Source: Minwuia sp048007105
GTDB lineage: Bacteria > Pseudomonadota > Alphaproteobacteria > Minwuiales > Minwuiaceae
Length of the DNA: 64,000 nucleotides
NCBI RefSeq assembly: GCF_048007105.1
Contig: NZ_CP180352.1
Location: 2,108,001-2,172,000 of the forward strand
Reading direction: 5' to 3'
Every line of letters begins with the position of its first letter. Positions within the stretch are counted from its first letter, which is position 1. Under the pieces are notes generated by a model, which did not search any database, was not told the origin of the DNA, and worked only from the letters and a program-made list of their open reading frames with translations. The position numbers and the translations under genes were made by a program. Positions 18,412-26,892 of this stretch are shown in pieces.

Positions 18412-18915
18412 ATGGATGGGTACCGGCCGCCATTCTGGGTGCGTATGGATCCCGCGCTGAACTGCGAGGATGCGCAGTTGATTTCGCTTCTCGACTACTG
18501 GGAGGGGAAGAAGGCAGGGCGCGTGTTTCCTGCCCGTCGCGACGTCGACCCGATCGAGATACGGCATCTGCTCGGCGTCGTCGTCATGATCGACATCGAA
18601 CAGGATCCGTTCCGGCTGCGTTACCGGCTTCTGGGCACGAAGATCACGCAGACGATGGGCCGGGACAACACTGGCCGGTACTACGACGAGATCTACGGCC
18701 AGGAGCTTCTGTCCGACATCTACAAGAGCTTCCAATGGATTCTGGAAAACCGGGCGCCGCTCAGGACCTATGGCGAGGCGTTCTACGAGGACCGGGACTT
18801 CTATGACTACGAGACGCTGAACCTGCCGCTGTCGTCGGATGGCGAGACCATCGACATGATCTTCGGCGGCATCGTCTTTCATTCGAAGTCACGGCTTCAC
18901 GGCCCGCCCGACTGA
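18412..18915 (+). CDS. PAS-domain protein (PAS_5-like)
   Basis: A 167-residue cytosolic protein made of one PAS-like domain. The core pattern PIEIRHLLGVVVMIDIE, FRLRYRLLGTKITQTMG, TGRYYDEIYG and LNLPLSSDGETIDMIFGGI matches the PAS_5/DUF-type family common in alphaproteobacteria. There is no output domain, so it may act as a partner subunit. The ATG at 18412 leads into the conserved region; an earlier in-frame start at 18343 is possible. It is divergent from the acetyltransferase gene and convergent, stop against stop, with the next gene. Confidence 0.82.
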   Translation: MDGYRPPFWVRMDPALNCEDAQLISLLDYWEGKKAGRVFPARRDVDPIEIRHLLGVVVMIDIEQDPFRLRYRLLGTKITQTMGRDNTGRYYDEIYGQELLSDIYKSFQWILENRAPLRTYGEAFYEDRDFYDYETLNLPLSSDGETIDMIFGGIVFHSKSRLHGPPD

Positions 18916-19413
18916 TCAGGTCTCGCTCCAGACCGCCAGGCCGTTCTCGCGCAGTTCAGCGAAGGCGCGCTCCGGAAAGGCGTTCGGCAAGTCCCCGACC
19001 AGAACCAGGCCGCCAAGTTCGTAACCCAGCCGGTTGAGCCGCTCGCGGTCCCCGGTTTCCAGTCCGCGCATGGCCTTGTCGATGGCGTGCAGCACGATGA
19101 TCGGGCCGAACGGAAAGCGCCGGCGGTACGGGGCCAGCCGGTCACGGACGGCCTGAAGGGCGCGCGTGTCGTGGGTAGGCACGCCGTCATTGTCGAAGGC
19201 CCAGGCTTCGCTGGATTCCCATTCGAAGGTCTCGCTGCGGGTCATCCGCACGGGCTTGCCGCGCCACAGGTCGATGCGGCCGCCGTTGCGGCGGAGCCGG
19301 ACATAGATGATGTCGCGGTAGCGCCGCGGCAGCCGGATCTCCAGCTGCGGCAGCGCGGCGACAACAAGCAGGATGCCGCCCAGGACGGCGGCGACAAGAA
19401 TGACGGTGGGCAC
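18916..19413 (-). CDS. hypothetical single-span membrane protein
   Basis: A protein of about 165 residues with an N-terminal transmembrane helix (TVILVAAVLGGILLVVAALP) and a soluble domain rich in Arg. The domain includes YRDIIYVRLRRNGGRIDLWRG and ends in GGLVLVGDLPNAFPE. No known family is recognised. The start is probably GTG at 19413 (GAGG just upstream); a second in-frame GTG lies at 19437. It ends directly against the stop of the PAS gene and is divergent from the gamma-glutamyltransferase gene. Confidence 0.72.
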   Translation of the reverse strand: MPTVILVAAVLGGILLVVAALPQLEIRLPRRYRDIIYVRLRRNGGRIDLWRGKPVRMTRSETFEWESSEAWAFDNDGVPTHDTRALQAVRDRLAPYRRRFPFGPIIVLHAIDKAMRGLETGDRERLNRLGYELGGLVLVGDLPNAFPERAFAELRENGLAVWSET

Positions 19414-19495
19414 GGTACCTCGCTTGACTGGCCCCACCTTTCCGTATCACGCCTGCTGCGGCAAGATCGGCAGTCACAGATCAGGGGAGGAAAGC

Positions 19496-21112
19496 ATGGC
19501 GAACAAGCACAGGGCGATGATCGTCACTGCGCAGCCCGAGGCGTCGGAAGCCGGCGCCGAAGTGCTGATGAAGGGCGGCAATGCCGTCGACGCGGCGATG
19601 GCGGCGGCGCTGGTGCAGGGCGTGGTCGATCCGCAGATGTGCGGCATCGCCGGTTTCGGATCCTGCCAGATCTACATGCCGAAGAAGGGCGTCCACACCT
19701 TCATCGACTTCCACGGCAAGACCCCGGGCGCGGCGACGCCCGACATGTGGGAAGACATCATCGAGGGCGAGACCCGGGACGGGTTCGGTTTTGTCCTGAA
19801 GGACAAGGTCAATGATCTCGGCTACCAGTCGGTGACCTCGCCCGGCAGCCTGAAGGCCTATCACGAGGCGGCCAGCGAGTTCGGGTCGTGGGACTGGGCC
19901 GACATCTGCGCGCCCGCCGTGGCTCAGGCCGAGGAAGGTTTCCACGTCCGGCCGCATGTCCACTACTGGTGGAATTCCGGCTCCGACTACGGTCGGGCTG
20001 ACGTCACCGAGCGGCTGAGGTTCTCGGCCACCGGCCGGGACGCCTATTTCCGGGCCGACGGGACGGTGAAGCGGGTCGGCGATCATGTCGCCAATCCCGA
20101 TCTGGCGAGGACGCTGCGGATGATCGCCGAGCAGGGGCCGCAGGTCTTCTACGAGGGCGAGATCGCCGAGCGCATCGCCGAGGATTTCGCGGCGCATGGC
20201 GGGCTGCTGAGCTATGGCGACCTGAAGAGTTACCGCACCACCCGGCGAGACCCGATCGACTTCACCTATCGCGACTATCGGCTGACCACGAACCATCCGC
20301 CCGGCGGCGGCATTATGGTCAACGAGATGATGAATATCCTGGAGAACTTCGATCTGGCTCGGATCGGCCACAACACGGTCGAGTACATCCGGATCGTCTC
20401 GGAGGCGATGAAGATCGCCACCTCCGACAAGGACAATCATGTCGGCGACCCCGATTTCTATGATGTGCCGATGGACTGGCTGACATCGAAAGATCACGCA
20501 GCCGAAGCGGCGAAGCGCATCGAGAACGGGGAGAAGCACCATGTCGAACGCATCGGCATGGAGGAATCCAAGCAGACCACGCATGTCGCCGTCATCGACG
20601 CCGACGGCAACGTCGTCACGATGACCCATTCGCTGGGCATGCCGTCGGGCGTCATCACCGACGGGCTGGGCTTCATGTACAATGGCTGCATGGGCGTCTT
20701 CGATCCGCGGCCGGGCCGGGCCGGATCCATTGCGCCGGGCAAGGCGCGGTTCAGCTCGGTCTGTCCGACCATCGTCTTCCGTGACGGTGAGGTTAAGCTC
20801 GCCATCGGCGCGCCGGGCGGCACCCAGATCGCCATGGGCGTGATGCAGGCGACGCTGAACGTTCTGGATCACGGCATGACCATGACCGAGGCGGTCTGCG
20901 CGCCGCGGTTCTCGGCGACCAGCGACATCATCGACCTGACCAACCGTATCCCGCGCTTCGTTCAGCGCGAACTGGAGGGCATGGGCTATCAGGTCGTGCG
21001 CAGCGCCGAGACCTTCGGCATCGCTGCCGTTCACGGCATCCGCGTCCGGCCGGACGGCGGCCTCGACGGCGGCGCCGACCCCGGCCATGACGGCGTGGCG
21101 ATCGGGATCTGA
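19496..21112 (+). CDS. ggt: gamma-glutamyltransferase family protein
   Basis: A 538-residue Ntn-hydrolase of the GGT family. Early landmarks are EVLMKGGNAVDAAMAAALVQGVVDP in two blocks. The autoprocessing site is the TTH motif at about residues 361-363 (KQTTHVAVIDADGNVV), with Thr361 the expected nucleophile. The small subunit has PGGGIMVNEM and IGAPGGTQI segments. There is no signal peptide, so it is likely cytoplasmic, unlike E. coli periplasmic GGT. The ATG is set by an excellent AGGGGAGG. It converges on two amidase genes (8-base gap), so a shared role in amide or peptide breakdown is possible but unproven. The true donor could differ from glutathione. Confidence 0.92.
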   Translation: MANKHRAMIVTAQPEASEAGAEVLMKGGNAVDAAMAAALVQGVVDPQMCGIAGFGSCQIYMPKKGVHTFIDFHGKTPGAATPDMWEDIIEGETRDGFGFVLKDKVNDLGYQSVTSPGSLKAYHEAASEFGSWDWADICAPAVAQAEEGFHVRPHVHYWWNSGSDYGRADVTERLRFSATGRDAYFRADGTVKRVGDHVANPDLARTLRMIAEQGPQVFYEGEIAERIAEDFAAHGGLLSYGDLKSYRTTRRDPIDFTYRDYRLTTNHPPGGGIMVNEMMNILENFDLARIGHNTVEYIRIVSEAMKIATSDKDNHVGDPDFYDVPMDWLTSKDHAAEAAKRIENGEKHHVERIGMEESKQTTHVAVIDADGNVVTMTHSLGMPSGVITDGLGFMYNGCMGVFDPRPGRAGSIAPGKARFSSVCPTIVFRDGEVKLAIGAPGGTQIAMGVMQATLNVLDHGMTMTEAVCAPRFSATSDIIDLTNRIPRFVQRELEGMGYQVVRSAETFGIAAVHGIRVRPDGGLDGGADPGHDGVAIGI

Positions 21113-21119
21113 CCGGCTT

Positions 21120-22571
21120 TCAGTCGAAGCCCGGCGGCGCCTCGAAGCCGCCGGTCATGCGCTCCAGCATGGCGGCGACGGCAATGGTGGTGCGGTCGCC
21201 CATCTCGGGTCCGACGATCTGGACGCCGACCGGCAGGCCGTCCGCGGTCCGGCCCGCCGGCGCGACCGATGACGGCAGGTAGCTGATGCCCGTCAGGCCG
21301 GCCCAGAAGAGCTGCTGCATGTAGGGCGCATCGCGTCCGTTGACCTTCAGTGTGCGCGCGCCGATCGGTTCGCTGTGGTCGTGCGGAAAGGCCGGGGCGC
21401 AGGCTGGCGGGCAGAGCAGCACGTCATGGCGCTCGAAGAACCGCTTCCAGGCCCAGCGCATCGCCCAGCGGGCCTCGTTCTGGCGCACCCAGTCGCGGTG
21501 CCGGGCGACGGTCCCCCGCATCGCCCGTGTTTCAGGCGACCGGTCGCCGGGCGGCAGGCTTCGGCTCCCGGCCACGGCCTGGTCGAAGTCGGTGTCGGGC
21601 AACCAGTTCGCATGAGCGCCGAGCATCACCGCCAGATAGGTTTCGTGACAGTGCGCCGTGCTGAAATCCGGTCGGGCTGTATCGTCGATTACGGCGCCGG
21701 CCTCTTCCAGCGCCCTGGCGGCCCGGACGACGCCGTCGCGGATCGCATCGTCCACGGGCGCCATGGGATCGTCGGCCCAGAGCGCTACCCGCAATCCCTT
21801 TGCGCCTGCCGGTCCGTGCGGCAGATCGAGACGCCAGCCTGGCGCGGCAGGGCCGCCTGCGCCCGCGACGATGTCCAGCGACAGCACCAGATCCTCCGCC
21901 GACCGGGCGAGCGGTCCGGCGACCCAGATGTCGATCGGGGCCTGATGCTCCGGCAGGGCGTGGCCGCGCATGGGAACGATGCCGTATGTTGGCTTGTGCC
22001 CGAACAGGCCACAGCAATGTGCGGGCTGCCGTACCGAGCCGCCCACGTCGGTGCCGAATTCCAGTGCGGTGAACCCGGCCGTCACGGCCGCGGCAGCGCC
22101 GCCCGAGGACCCGCCGGGCGTATGGCCTGGCTTCCAGGGGTTCTCGGTCGTGCCATGGATCTCGTTGTAGGACTGGTAGTCGGACAGCATGAAGGGGATG
22201 TTCGTCTTCCCGAACAGCACCGCGCCGGCGCGCCGCAACCGCTCCGCGACCGCGCTGTCCCGGGCGGCGAGATTGTTCCTGAAGGCGGGAACGCCCCAGG
22301 TCGTCGGCAGGCCCGCGATATCGAAACCGTCCTTCAGTGTCATGGGGACGCCGTGCAGCGGGCCGAGGGTCTCGCCGCGGGCCCATGCGGTATCGGCATC
22401 GCGCGCTGCTGTCTGCGCTCTCTCGAAGTTGCGGGCGACGACGGCGTTGATCCGGCCGTCATGGCGCTCGATCCGCGCGATGAGATGGTCGAGAAGTTCC
22501 AGCGCGCCGACATCGCCGCGGCGGAGATGCGCCGCGATCCGTGCGGCACTCGCGGTGGGGAGACCGTCCAC
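21120..22571 (-). CDS. amidase signature family enzyme (copy 2 of tandem pair)
   Basis: A 483-residue amidase-signature hydrolase. The Ser-cisSer-Lys triad is visible: Lys in PMTLKDGFDIAG (about residue 80), the cis-Ser in TPGGSSGGAAAAV, and the nucleophile Ser in GTDVGGSVRQPA. Substrate side is unassigned; GatA-like, indoleacetamide or aryl amides are all possible. It closely resembles the gene 10 bases upstream (shared WGVP, GHTPGGSSGG, FGHKPTYGIVP and a nearly identical C-terminus), so it arose by tandem duplication. The start appears to be GTG. HCCGLFGHKP in place of HYSGVFGHKP is the most obvious local difference. Confidence 0.93.
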   Translation of the reverse strand: MDGLPTASAARIAAHLRRGDVGALELLDHLIARIERHDGRINAVVARNFERAQTAARDADTAWARGETLGPLHGVPMTLKDGFDIAGLPTTWGVPAFRNNLAARDSAVAERLRRAGAVLFGKTNIPFMLSDYQSYNEIHGTTENPWKPGHTPGGSSGGAAAAVTAGFTALEFGTDVGGSVRQPAHCCGLFGHKPTYGIVPMRGHALPEHQAPIDIWVAGPLARSAEDLVLSLDIVAGAGGPAAPGWRLDLPHGPAGAKGLRVALWADDPMAPVDDAIRDGVVRAARALEEAGAVIDDTARPDFSTAHCHETYLAVMLGAHANWLPDTDFDQAVAGSRSLPPGDRSPETRAMRGTVARHRDWVRQNEARWAMRWAWKRFFERHDVLLCPPACAPAFPHDHSEPIGARTLKVNGRDAPYMQQLFWAGLTGISYLPSSVAPAGRTADGLPVGVQIVGPEMGDRTTIAVAAMLERMTGGFEAPPGFD

Positions 22572-22580
22572 CGGCCGCCG

Positions 22581-24038
22581 TCAGGCCTGGTCGAAACCGG
22601 GCGGTGCGTCGAAGCCGCCCATGATCTGCTCCAGCATCCGCGCGACCGCGATTGTCTTGAGGTCGCCCATCTCGGGCCCGACGATCTGCACGCCGACCGG
22701 CAGGCCGTCCGGGGTCTGGCCGGCCGGATAGACCGTGCCCGGCAGATAGCTGACGCAGGTCAGTCCGGCCCAGAACAGCTGCTGGAAATAGGGCACGTCC
22801 TGGCCGTTCACCTTCAGGCGGCGGGCGTTCATGTCCTCGGATTCGTCGTGCGGGAAGGCAGGAACGGACGCGACCGGGCAGAGCAGCACGTCGTAGTCGT
22901 CGAAAAGCTTCTTCCAGGCCCAGCGCATCGCCCAGCGGGCCTCGTTCATCCGCACCCAGTCCCGATGGCGCATTGTCTGCGCCCGGACGACCGCGGCGGC
23001 GGCGCTCTCGTCGGAGGGGGCAAGGGCCTCGGCGCGCTTCAGCGTCTGTTCGAAGTCCTCGTCGGTCTGGCGGGCAGCCAGCGCCGACCACAGCAGACGC
23101 AGATAGACCGCGTGGCATTCCTCGGGGCTGAAACCGGGCCGGGCAGTATCGTCGATCTCCGCGCCCGCATCGGCCAGCGCCTCGGCGGCGGCCGCGATCC
23201 GCGCCTTCACACGGTCGTCGACCGGCGACATCGAATCGTCGAGCCACAGCGCGACCTTCAGCCCTTTCGCGCTCTTCGGCCCCTCGGGCAGGTTGATGTC
23301 CCAGCCCGGCGCATGCAGGCCGTCGGCGCCGGCCGTGAGTTGGAGCGCCAGCGCCAGATCGTCGGCCGACCGGGCGAGGGGGCCCACCACCGAGATGTCG
23401 GCCGGCGCGAAGGCCGGCAGCAGCGAATGGCCGCGGATCGGAACGATGCCGTAGGTCGGCTTGTGTCCGAAGACACCCGAATAGTGCGCCGGGTTGCGGA
23501 TCGACCCGCCGATGTCGGAGCCGTATTCCAGGCTGGTGAAGCCGGCCGCGAGTGCCGCCGCGCCGCCGCCCGACGATCCGCCGGGCGTATGACCGTGGGC
23601 CCAGGGGTTGTGGGTCGTTCCGTAGTTCTTGTTGTAGGACTGGAAGTCGGCCAGCAGGTAGGGAACGTTGGTCTTGCCGAAGATCACCGCGCCGGCGGCC
23701 TTCAGCCGCTCCACGACCACCCCGTCCGCCTCGGCGACATTGTCCTTCATGGACGGTACGCCCCAGGTCGTCTTCAGCCCGGCGATGTTGAAGCTTTCCT
23801 TGACGGTCATCGGCAGGCCGTGAAGCGGCCCCAGATCGTCGCCGCGCGCCATCGCCTTGTCGGCCTCGACCGCCTGATCGAACGCGCGTTCGAAATCGCG
23901 CACGACCACGGCATTCACGCGGTTGTCCATGCGGTCGATGCGGTCGGTGTAGTGTTCCAGAAGTTCGACCGACCCGATCTCGCCCCGCCGGATCATTCCG
24001 GCCAGATCCGACGCGCTTCTGTAGGCCAGTTCCGGCAT
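22581..24038 (-). CDS. amidase signature family enzyme (copy 1 of tandem pair)
   Basis: A 485-residue amidase-signature enzyme with the same triad elements: PMTVKESFNIAG, TPGGSSGGGAAAL and GSDIGGSIRNPA. It is the upstream gene of the pair, with the downstream paralogue 10 bases away, so the two should be co-transcribed. The 407-base region upstream, shared with the divergent ECF sigma gene, contains two large inverted repeats. Amidases of this class hydrolyse small or aryl amides; the substrate cannot be told from sequence. Confidence 0.93.
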   Translation of the reverse strand: MPELAYRSASDLAGMIRRGEIGSVELLEHYTDRIDRMDNRVNAVVVRDFERAFDQAVEADKAMARGDDLGPLHGLPMTVKESFNIAGLKTTWGVPSMKDNVAEADGVVVERLKAAGAVIFGKTNVPYLLADFQSYNKNYGTTHNPWAHGHTPGGSSGGGAAALAAGFTSLEYGSDIGGSIRNPAHYSGVFGHKPTYGIVPIRGHSLLPAFAPADISVVGPLARSADDLALALQLTAGADGLHAPGWDINLPEGPKSAKGLKVALWLDDSMSPVDDRVKARIAAAAEALADAGAEIDDTARPGFSPEECHAVYLRLLWSALAARQTDEDFEQTLKRAEALAPSDESAAAAVVRAQTMRHRDWVRMNEARWAMRWAWKKLFDDYDVLLCPVASVPAFPHDESEDMNARRLKVNGQDVPYFQQLFWAGLTCVSYLPGTVYPAGQTPDGLPVGVQIVGPEMGDLKTIAVARMLEQIMGGFDAPPGFDQA

Positions 24039-24084
24039 GTTTCTCCCCCAACGATTGGTCTTGTAGAGGGGATCATAGAATCAA

Positions 24085-24123
24085 CCGGGGGACCGCGCGG
24101 AACCATTTTTCGCGGTCCCCCGG
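24085..24123. repeat. perfect 13-bp inverted repeat, 13-base spacer
   Basis: The arm ccgggggaccgcg (24085-24097) is exactly complementary to cgcggtcccccgg (24111-24123), with the spacer cggaaccattttt between. The start of the amidase gene lies 47 bases away on the minus strand, so the element falls in its probable leader or promoter. There is no U-run after the stem on either strand, which argues against an ordinary terminator. It could be an operator, an attenuator stem or a mobile palindromic element. Confidence 0.75.
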
Positions 24124-24216
24124 GATCGGGGACGGGCGCCTGAAACTGGTCTGGCCTGAGCTTGCCCATCCCCGCGCCCGACGACGGGACGACATTTCGC
24201 CGGTCCCGAAATAGAC

Positions 24217-24257
24217 GGGCCGGCAGCATCCGGGCGTGAGGGTGATGCCGCCGGCCC
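24217..24257. repeat. 14-bp inverted repeat with one mismatch, 13-base spacer
   Basis: The arms gggccggcagcatc (24217-24230) and gatgccgccggccc (24244-24257) pair at 13 of 14 positions around the spacer cgggcgtgagggt. It lies 93 bases from the perfect repeat at 24085-24123 and has the same 13-base spacer length, although the sequences differ. No poly-T follows. Function unknown; a structured leader RNA or an intergenic palindromic element are both possible. Confidence 0.65.
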
Positions 24258-24445
24258 TAACGCCCCCGACCCCGATGGGAGCGTATTGGTGGAGCCGGAT
24301 AATTCCGCCGCTTCAGATGCTTATCAGTCCTGCGGGGCGAAGGGCTTGTCCCGCTGAGACCCAAAATGCATCGTGTCGGCGGACCGGCTCCGTTAAGCTG
24401 GTCGATAGCTGAACAGCCCAACCCCCGTTCCTATTCGGCAGAGGA

Positions 24446-24982
24446 ATGACCGAGAGCAATCACGAAAATGTGAGGGATGGTCTCGAAGCCTGTCTGCCGA
24501 GGCTTTGGCGCTACGCGCTTGTGCTCAGCCGCAACCCGACGCTGGCCGAGGATCTGGTGCAGGCGACCTGCGTGCGCGCGCTGGAGCGGCAGTCGCAATA
24601 CCGCCCCGGCACGAACCTTCGCGCCTGGCTGTTCACCATCCTGTCGTCGATCTGGAAAAACCATCTTCGCGCCGAGAAGGTGCGGACCGGAAGTGGATTC
24701 GAGGATCCGGAACAGGTCTTGCTTGGAGACGGAAGCAAGGACCTGGTGGCGAATAATTTGTTGCGGCGGGTGTTGTCAGAAGTCGAAAGGCTACCCGAAG
24801 CGCAGCGCCAGGCGGTGGTTCTGGTCTACGCGGAAGGCTTCACCTACCGCGAAGCTGCAGAGGTCCTGGAAGTACCGATCGGGACGATCATGTCCCGGCT
24901 GGCAGCGGCGCGCTCGACCCTTGCGAAGCTGTCGGATGATGGTGGCGTATCGAAGACGTTGGAGGATGACGACGGCAGATGA
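24446..24982 (+). CDS. RNA polymerase sigma factor, ECF subfamily
   Basis: A 178-residue ECF sigma factor. Region 2 reads ALVLSRNPTLAEDLVQATCVRALE, followed by NLRAWLFTILSSIWKNHLR. Region 4 has LPEAQRQAVVLVYAEGFTYREAAEVLEVPIGT in segments, ending in the recognition helix GTIMSRLAAARSTL. It directs RNA polymerase to a small regulon, probably held in check by the membrane protein encoded next door, whose ATG overlaps its stop (ATGA). The ATG at 24446 has GAGG almost directly before it, so a slightly later start is possible. Confidence 0.95.
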   Translation: MTESNHENVRDGLEACLPRLWRYALVLSRNPTLAEDLVQATCVRALERQSQYRPGTNLRAWLFTILSSIWKNHLRAEKVRTGSGFEDPEQVLLGDGSKDLVANNLLRRVLSEVERLPEAQRQAVVLVYAEGFTYREAAEVLEVPIGTIMSRLAAARSTLAKLSDDGGVSKTLEDDDGR

Positions 24983-25800
24983 ACGGGGCGGCTGACATTC
25001 CTGCGCTGAGTGATGAGGAACTCACCGCGTATCTGGATGGCGAACTGCCTCTTGAGGCGCGCCGGGAGGTCAATCGCGTTCTCTCCGTTTCCGAAGATGC
25101 CCGCGAACGGCTCGAGATGCTCCGCCGCGGCGAGAGACCGTTTGCGGAGGCCTTTGATGTGCTGCTCGGGCAGGCGCCGCTGGACCGGCTGCGTGCCGGT
25201 ATCCCCGTGGCGCCAGCCGCCGCGCCGCAGGCCGCCACCGCTTCGGGCGGCTGGGCGCCGATGGCAGCCGCTGCCGCCGTACTTGTCGCGCTTGTCGGCG
25301 GTTTTCTCGGCGGCATGGTGATGCCGCAGGGCGCGATCCAGACCGCAGGCGTCGAAGCCACGACCGAACCGGCCGCCACGCCCGCACCACGCGGCTGGCG
25401 TCAGGCCGTCGCCGACTACCAGTCATTGTTTACCGGCGATTCCCTGACGCCTTATCAGGGCGGGGACTCGGGCCTGGAACTGGCCAATGCGACCGCGGGC
25501 TTCGACTTCGAGCCGCTGACCGCCGATGTGGATGGCCTCAACTTCCGCCGTATCCAGGTCCTGCAGTTCAACCAGAAGCCGCTGGTACAGCTGGCGTATC
25601 TCAGCGTCGATCAGCAGCCGGTCTCGTTCTGTGTCATCGCGTCCGGCAATCCCAACAGCGAAGCGGCCTTCGAGACCCGCAACGGTCTGGGCATCGTTCA
25701 TTGGGTGCAGGGCGGCTTTGGCTACATGCTGATCGGCGATCTCGAAGAGGCACAGCTCGGTCAGATCGCTTCCGCGCTGAAGTCCCGCCTCGGCGCCTGA
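24979..25800 (+). CDS. membrane anti-sigma factor
   Basis: A 273-residue protein with an N-terminal cytoplasmic anti-sigma region (LSDEELTAYLDGELPLEARREV, read in two parts). One transmembrane helix follows at about residues 93-115 (MAAAAAVLVALVGGFLGG), then a periplasmic domain of about 155 residues ending in GFGYMLIGDLEEAQLGQIAS. The ZAS zinc motif (HxxxCxxC) is absent, so it is not a redox-type zinc anti-sigma. Overlap with the sigma gene and topology give the assignment. The periplasmic domain is presumably the sensor; the signal is unknown. Confidence 0.9.
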   Translation: MNGAADIPALSDEELTAYLDGELPLEARREVNRVLSVSEDARERLEMLRRGERPFAEAFDVLLGQAPLDRLRAGIPVAPAAAPQAATASGGWAPMAAAAAVLVALVGGFLGGMVMPQGAIQTAGVEATTEPAATPAPRGWRQAVADYQSLFTGDSLTPYQGGDSGLELANATAGFDFEPLTADVDGLNFRRIQVLQFNQKPLVQLAYLSVDQQPVSFCVIASGNPNSEAAFETRNGLGIVHWVQGGFGYMLIGDLEEAQLGQIASALKSRLGA

Positions 25801-25815
25801 TCTCCTGAAAACCTG

Positions 25816-26418
25816 TCAGTAGCGGATACTGAGCGCGTCCACGCGGCCGCGCGGCGTGTCCCGTTCGATCCGGTCGAAGCGGAAGGCGGCGAGCGCGTCT
25901 TCAAGTGCCGCATCCACCAGGATCTCGCCCGGATCGGCCAGATCCTCGCCCAGGCGCGATGCCGTGTTGACCGCCTCGCCGAAGAAGTCGCGTCCGTCGA
26001 CCAGCAGGATCTTTCCGTAGGCGATGCCGATGCAGACGCGGATGTCGAAGCGCTCCACGGTCAGCAGGTTCATGCCCTGGAACTGCATGTTGGCGGCGAT
26101 GGCGCAACGGAGGGCGTCGTTGACGGTTGGAAAGATGGCGAAGCTGTTGTCGGCCTCGAACTTCACGAGCTGGCCCTGATTGCGGGCGATGACGTCTTCC
26201 ATCGAGATGTTCATCCGGCGCACCATCGACAGATAGTGAACCGCGCCGTACTGCTGCGTCAGCCGCGAGAAACCGGACATGTCGAGGACCAGAACGGCGG
26301 CCTCGATCCCGAACCGCCGCCAGATCTCGTCCTCGATGCGATGGCGGGTTTCCCCGTCCGATTCAGGCCAGTATTCGTCCAGAAGCCGGTGATAGGCGGC
26401 AAATCCGGTTTCTTCCAT
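25816..26418 (-). CDS. class III adenylate/guanylate cyclase-domain protein
   Basis: A 200-residue cytosolic protein made of one class III cyclase domain. Metal-binding Asp residues lie in VLDMSGFSRL (about residue 45) and KFEADNSFAIF. The transition-state Asn and Arg are in EAVNTASRLGED, and the substrate-side Lys is in LVKFEAD. All key positions look intact, so activity is plausible. No sensor, HAMP or membrane domain is attached, and a 40-residue helical N-terminus precedes the catalytic domain. GGGAGGGG precedes the ATG. ATP or GTP preference cannot be settled by eye. Confidence 0.85.
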   Translation of the reverse strand: MEETGFAAYHRLLDEYWPESDGETRHRIEDEIWRRFGIEAAVLVLDMSGFSRLTQQYGAVHYLSMVRRMNISMEDVIARNQGQLVKFEADNSFAIFPTVNDALRCAIAANMQFQGMNLLTVERFDIRVCIGIAYGKILLVDGRDFFGEAVNTASRLGEDLADPGEILVDAALEDALAAFRFDRIERDTPRGRVDALSIRY

Positions 26419-26445
26419 GATCCCCTCCCGTCGCAGGCGGTCGGG

Positions 26446-26892
26446 TCAGCCGTTGCCGTCCGCCTTCTGGGTTTCCTCGTCCGCCGGCCGGGGCATCCGG
26501 CAGTCGATGGCCCAGAGATCATACACCGGATGTTCGAGCGGGTTGAGTGACGGCATCGAGGCGAGCATCCAGCCTTCGAAGGCAACGGCGATATCCCGCT
26601 CCGGCGAGAGGTCGCGGACGGAAAGCAGGACGAAGGATTCGGGCTGTTCCTGGGGCGGCCGGCTGCGGCAGTAGTCGACGGTGATCTCCAGCGTCCCGAA
26701 ACGGACCGTACTGCCGACCGGAACCTCGAGATCCGTATGGTCGGCTGTCACCTTGTCGAGGGCGCGCAGAATGGCGACCTCGCCGCTCTTCGAATAGTCC
26801 AGCTGTCCGCCGGCCGTCTGGGCGGCTGCGGGAAGCGCGCTCAGGCCCGCAAGGAGGCCGAAAAGCGCAATCTGACGTAGTCGGCGGTCCAT
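26446..26892 (-). CDS. DUF2155 exported protein
   Basis: A 148-residue protein with a signal peptide (LFGLLAGLSALPAAAQ) and the DUF2155 core: ILRALDKVTADHTDLEVPVG, FGTLEITVDYC, then AFEGWMLASMPSLNPLEHP and VYDLWAIDC. DUF2155 is an alphaproteobacterial family of unknown function with two conserved cysteines, commonly found near complex I NDUFA12 and MCE genes, as here. The gene overlaps the preceding methyltransferase by 52 bases, which suggests coupled translation. Confidence 0.9.
   Translation of the reverse strand: MDRRLRQIALFGLLAGLSALPAAAQTAGGQLDYSKSGEVAILRALDKVTADHTDLEVPVGSTVRFGTLEITVDYCRSRPPQEQPESFVLLSVRDLSPERDIAVAFEGWMLASMPSLNPLEHPVYDLWAIDCRMPRPADEETQKADGNG

Larger units (their letters stand above)
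24039..24445. other. 407-base divergent intergenic region with two inverted repeats
   Basis: This is the longest non-coding stretch in the window, lying between the amidase pair (minus) and the ECF sigma factor gene (plus). It holds two strong inverted repeats, described separately, on the amidase-proximal side. The sigma-proximal 180 bases contain no repeat, no convincing coding frame and no RNA gene that I can recognise. Both divergent promoters must be here; I could not identify their boxes with confidence. Confidence 0.7.

Noticed and set aside
21375..24143. A 922-codon open frame on the plus strand across both amidases.
   Set aside because: It is antisense to two clear amidase genes and has no domain pattern; long antisense frames are expected in very GC-rich DNA.
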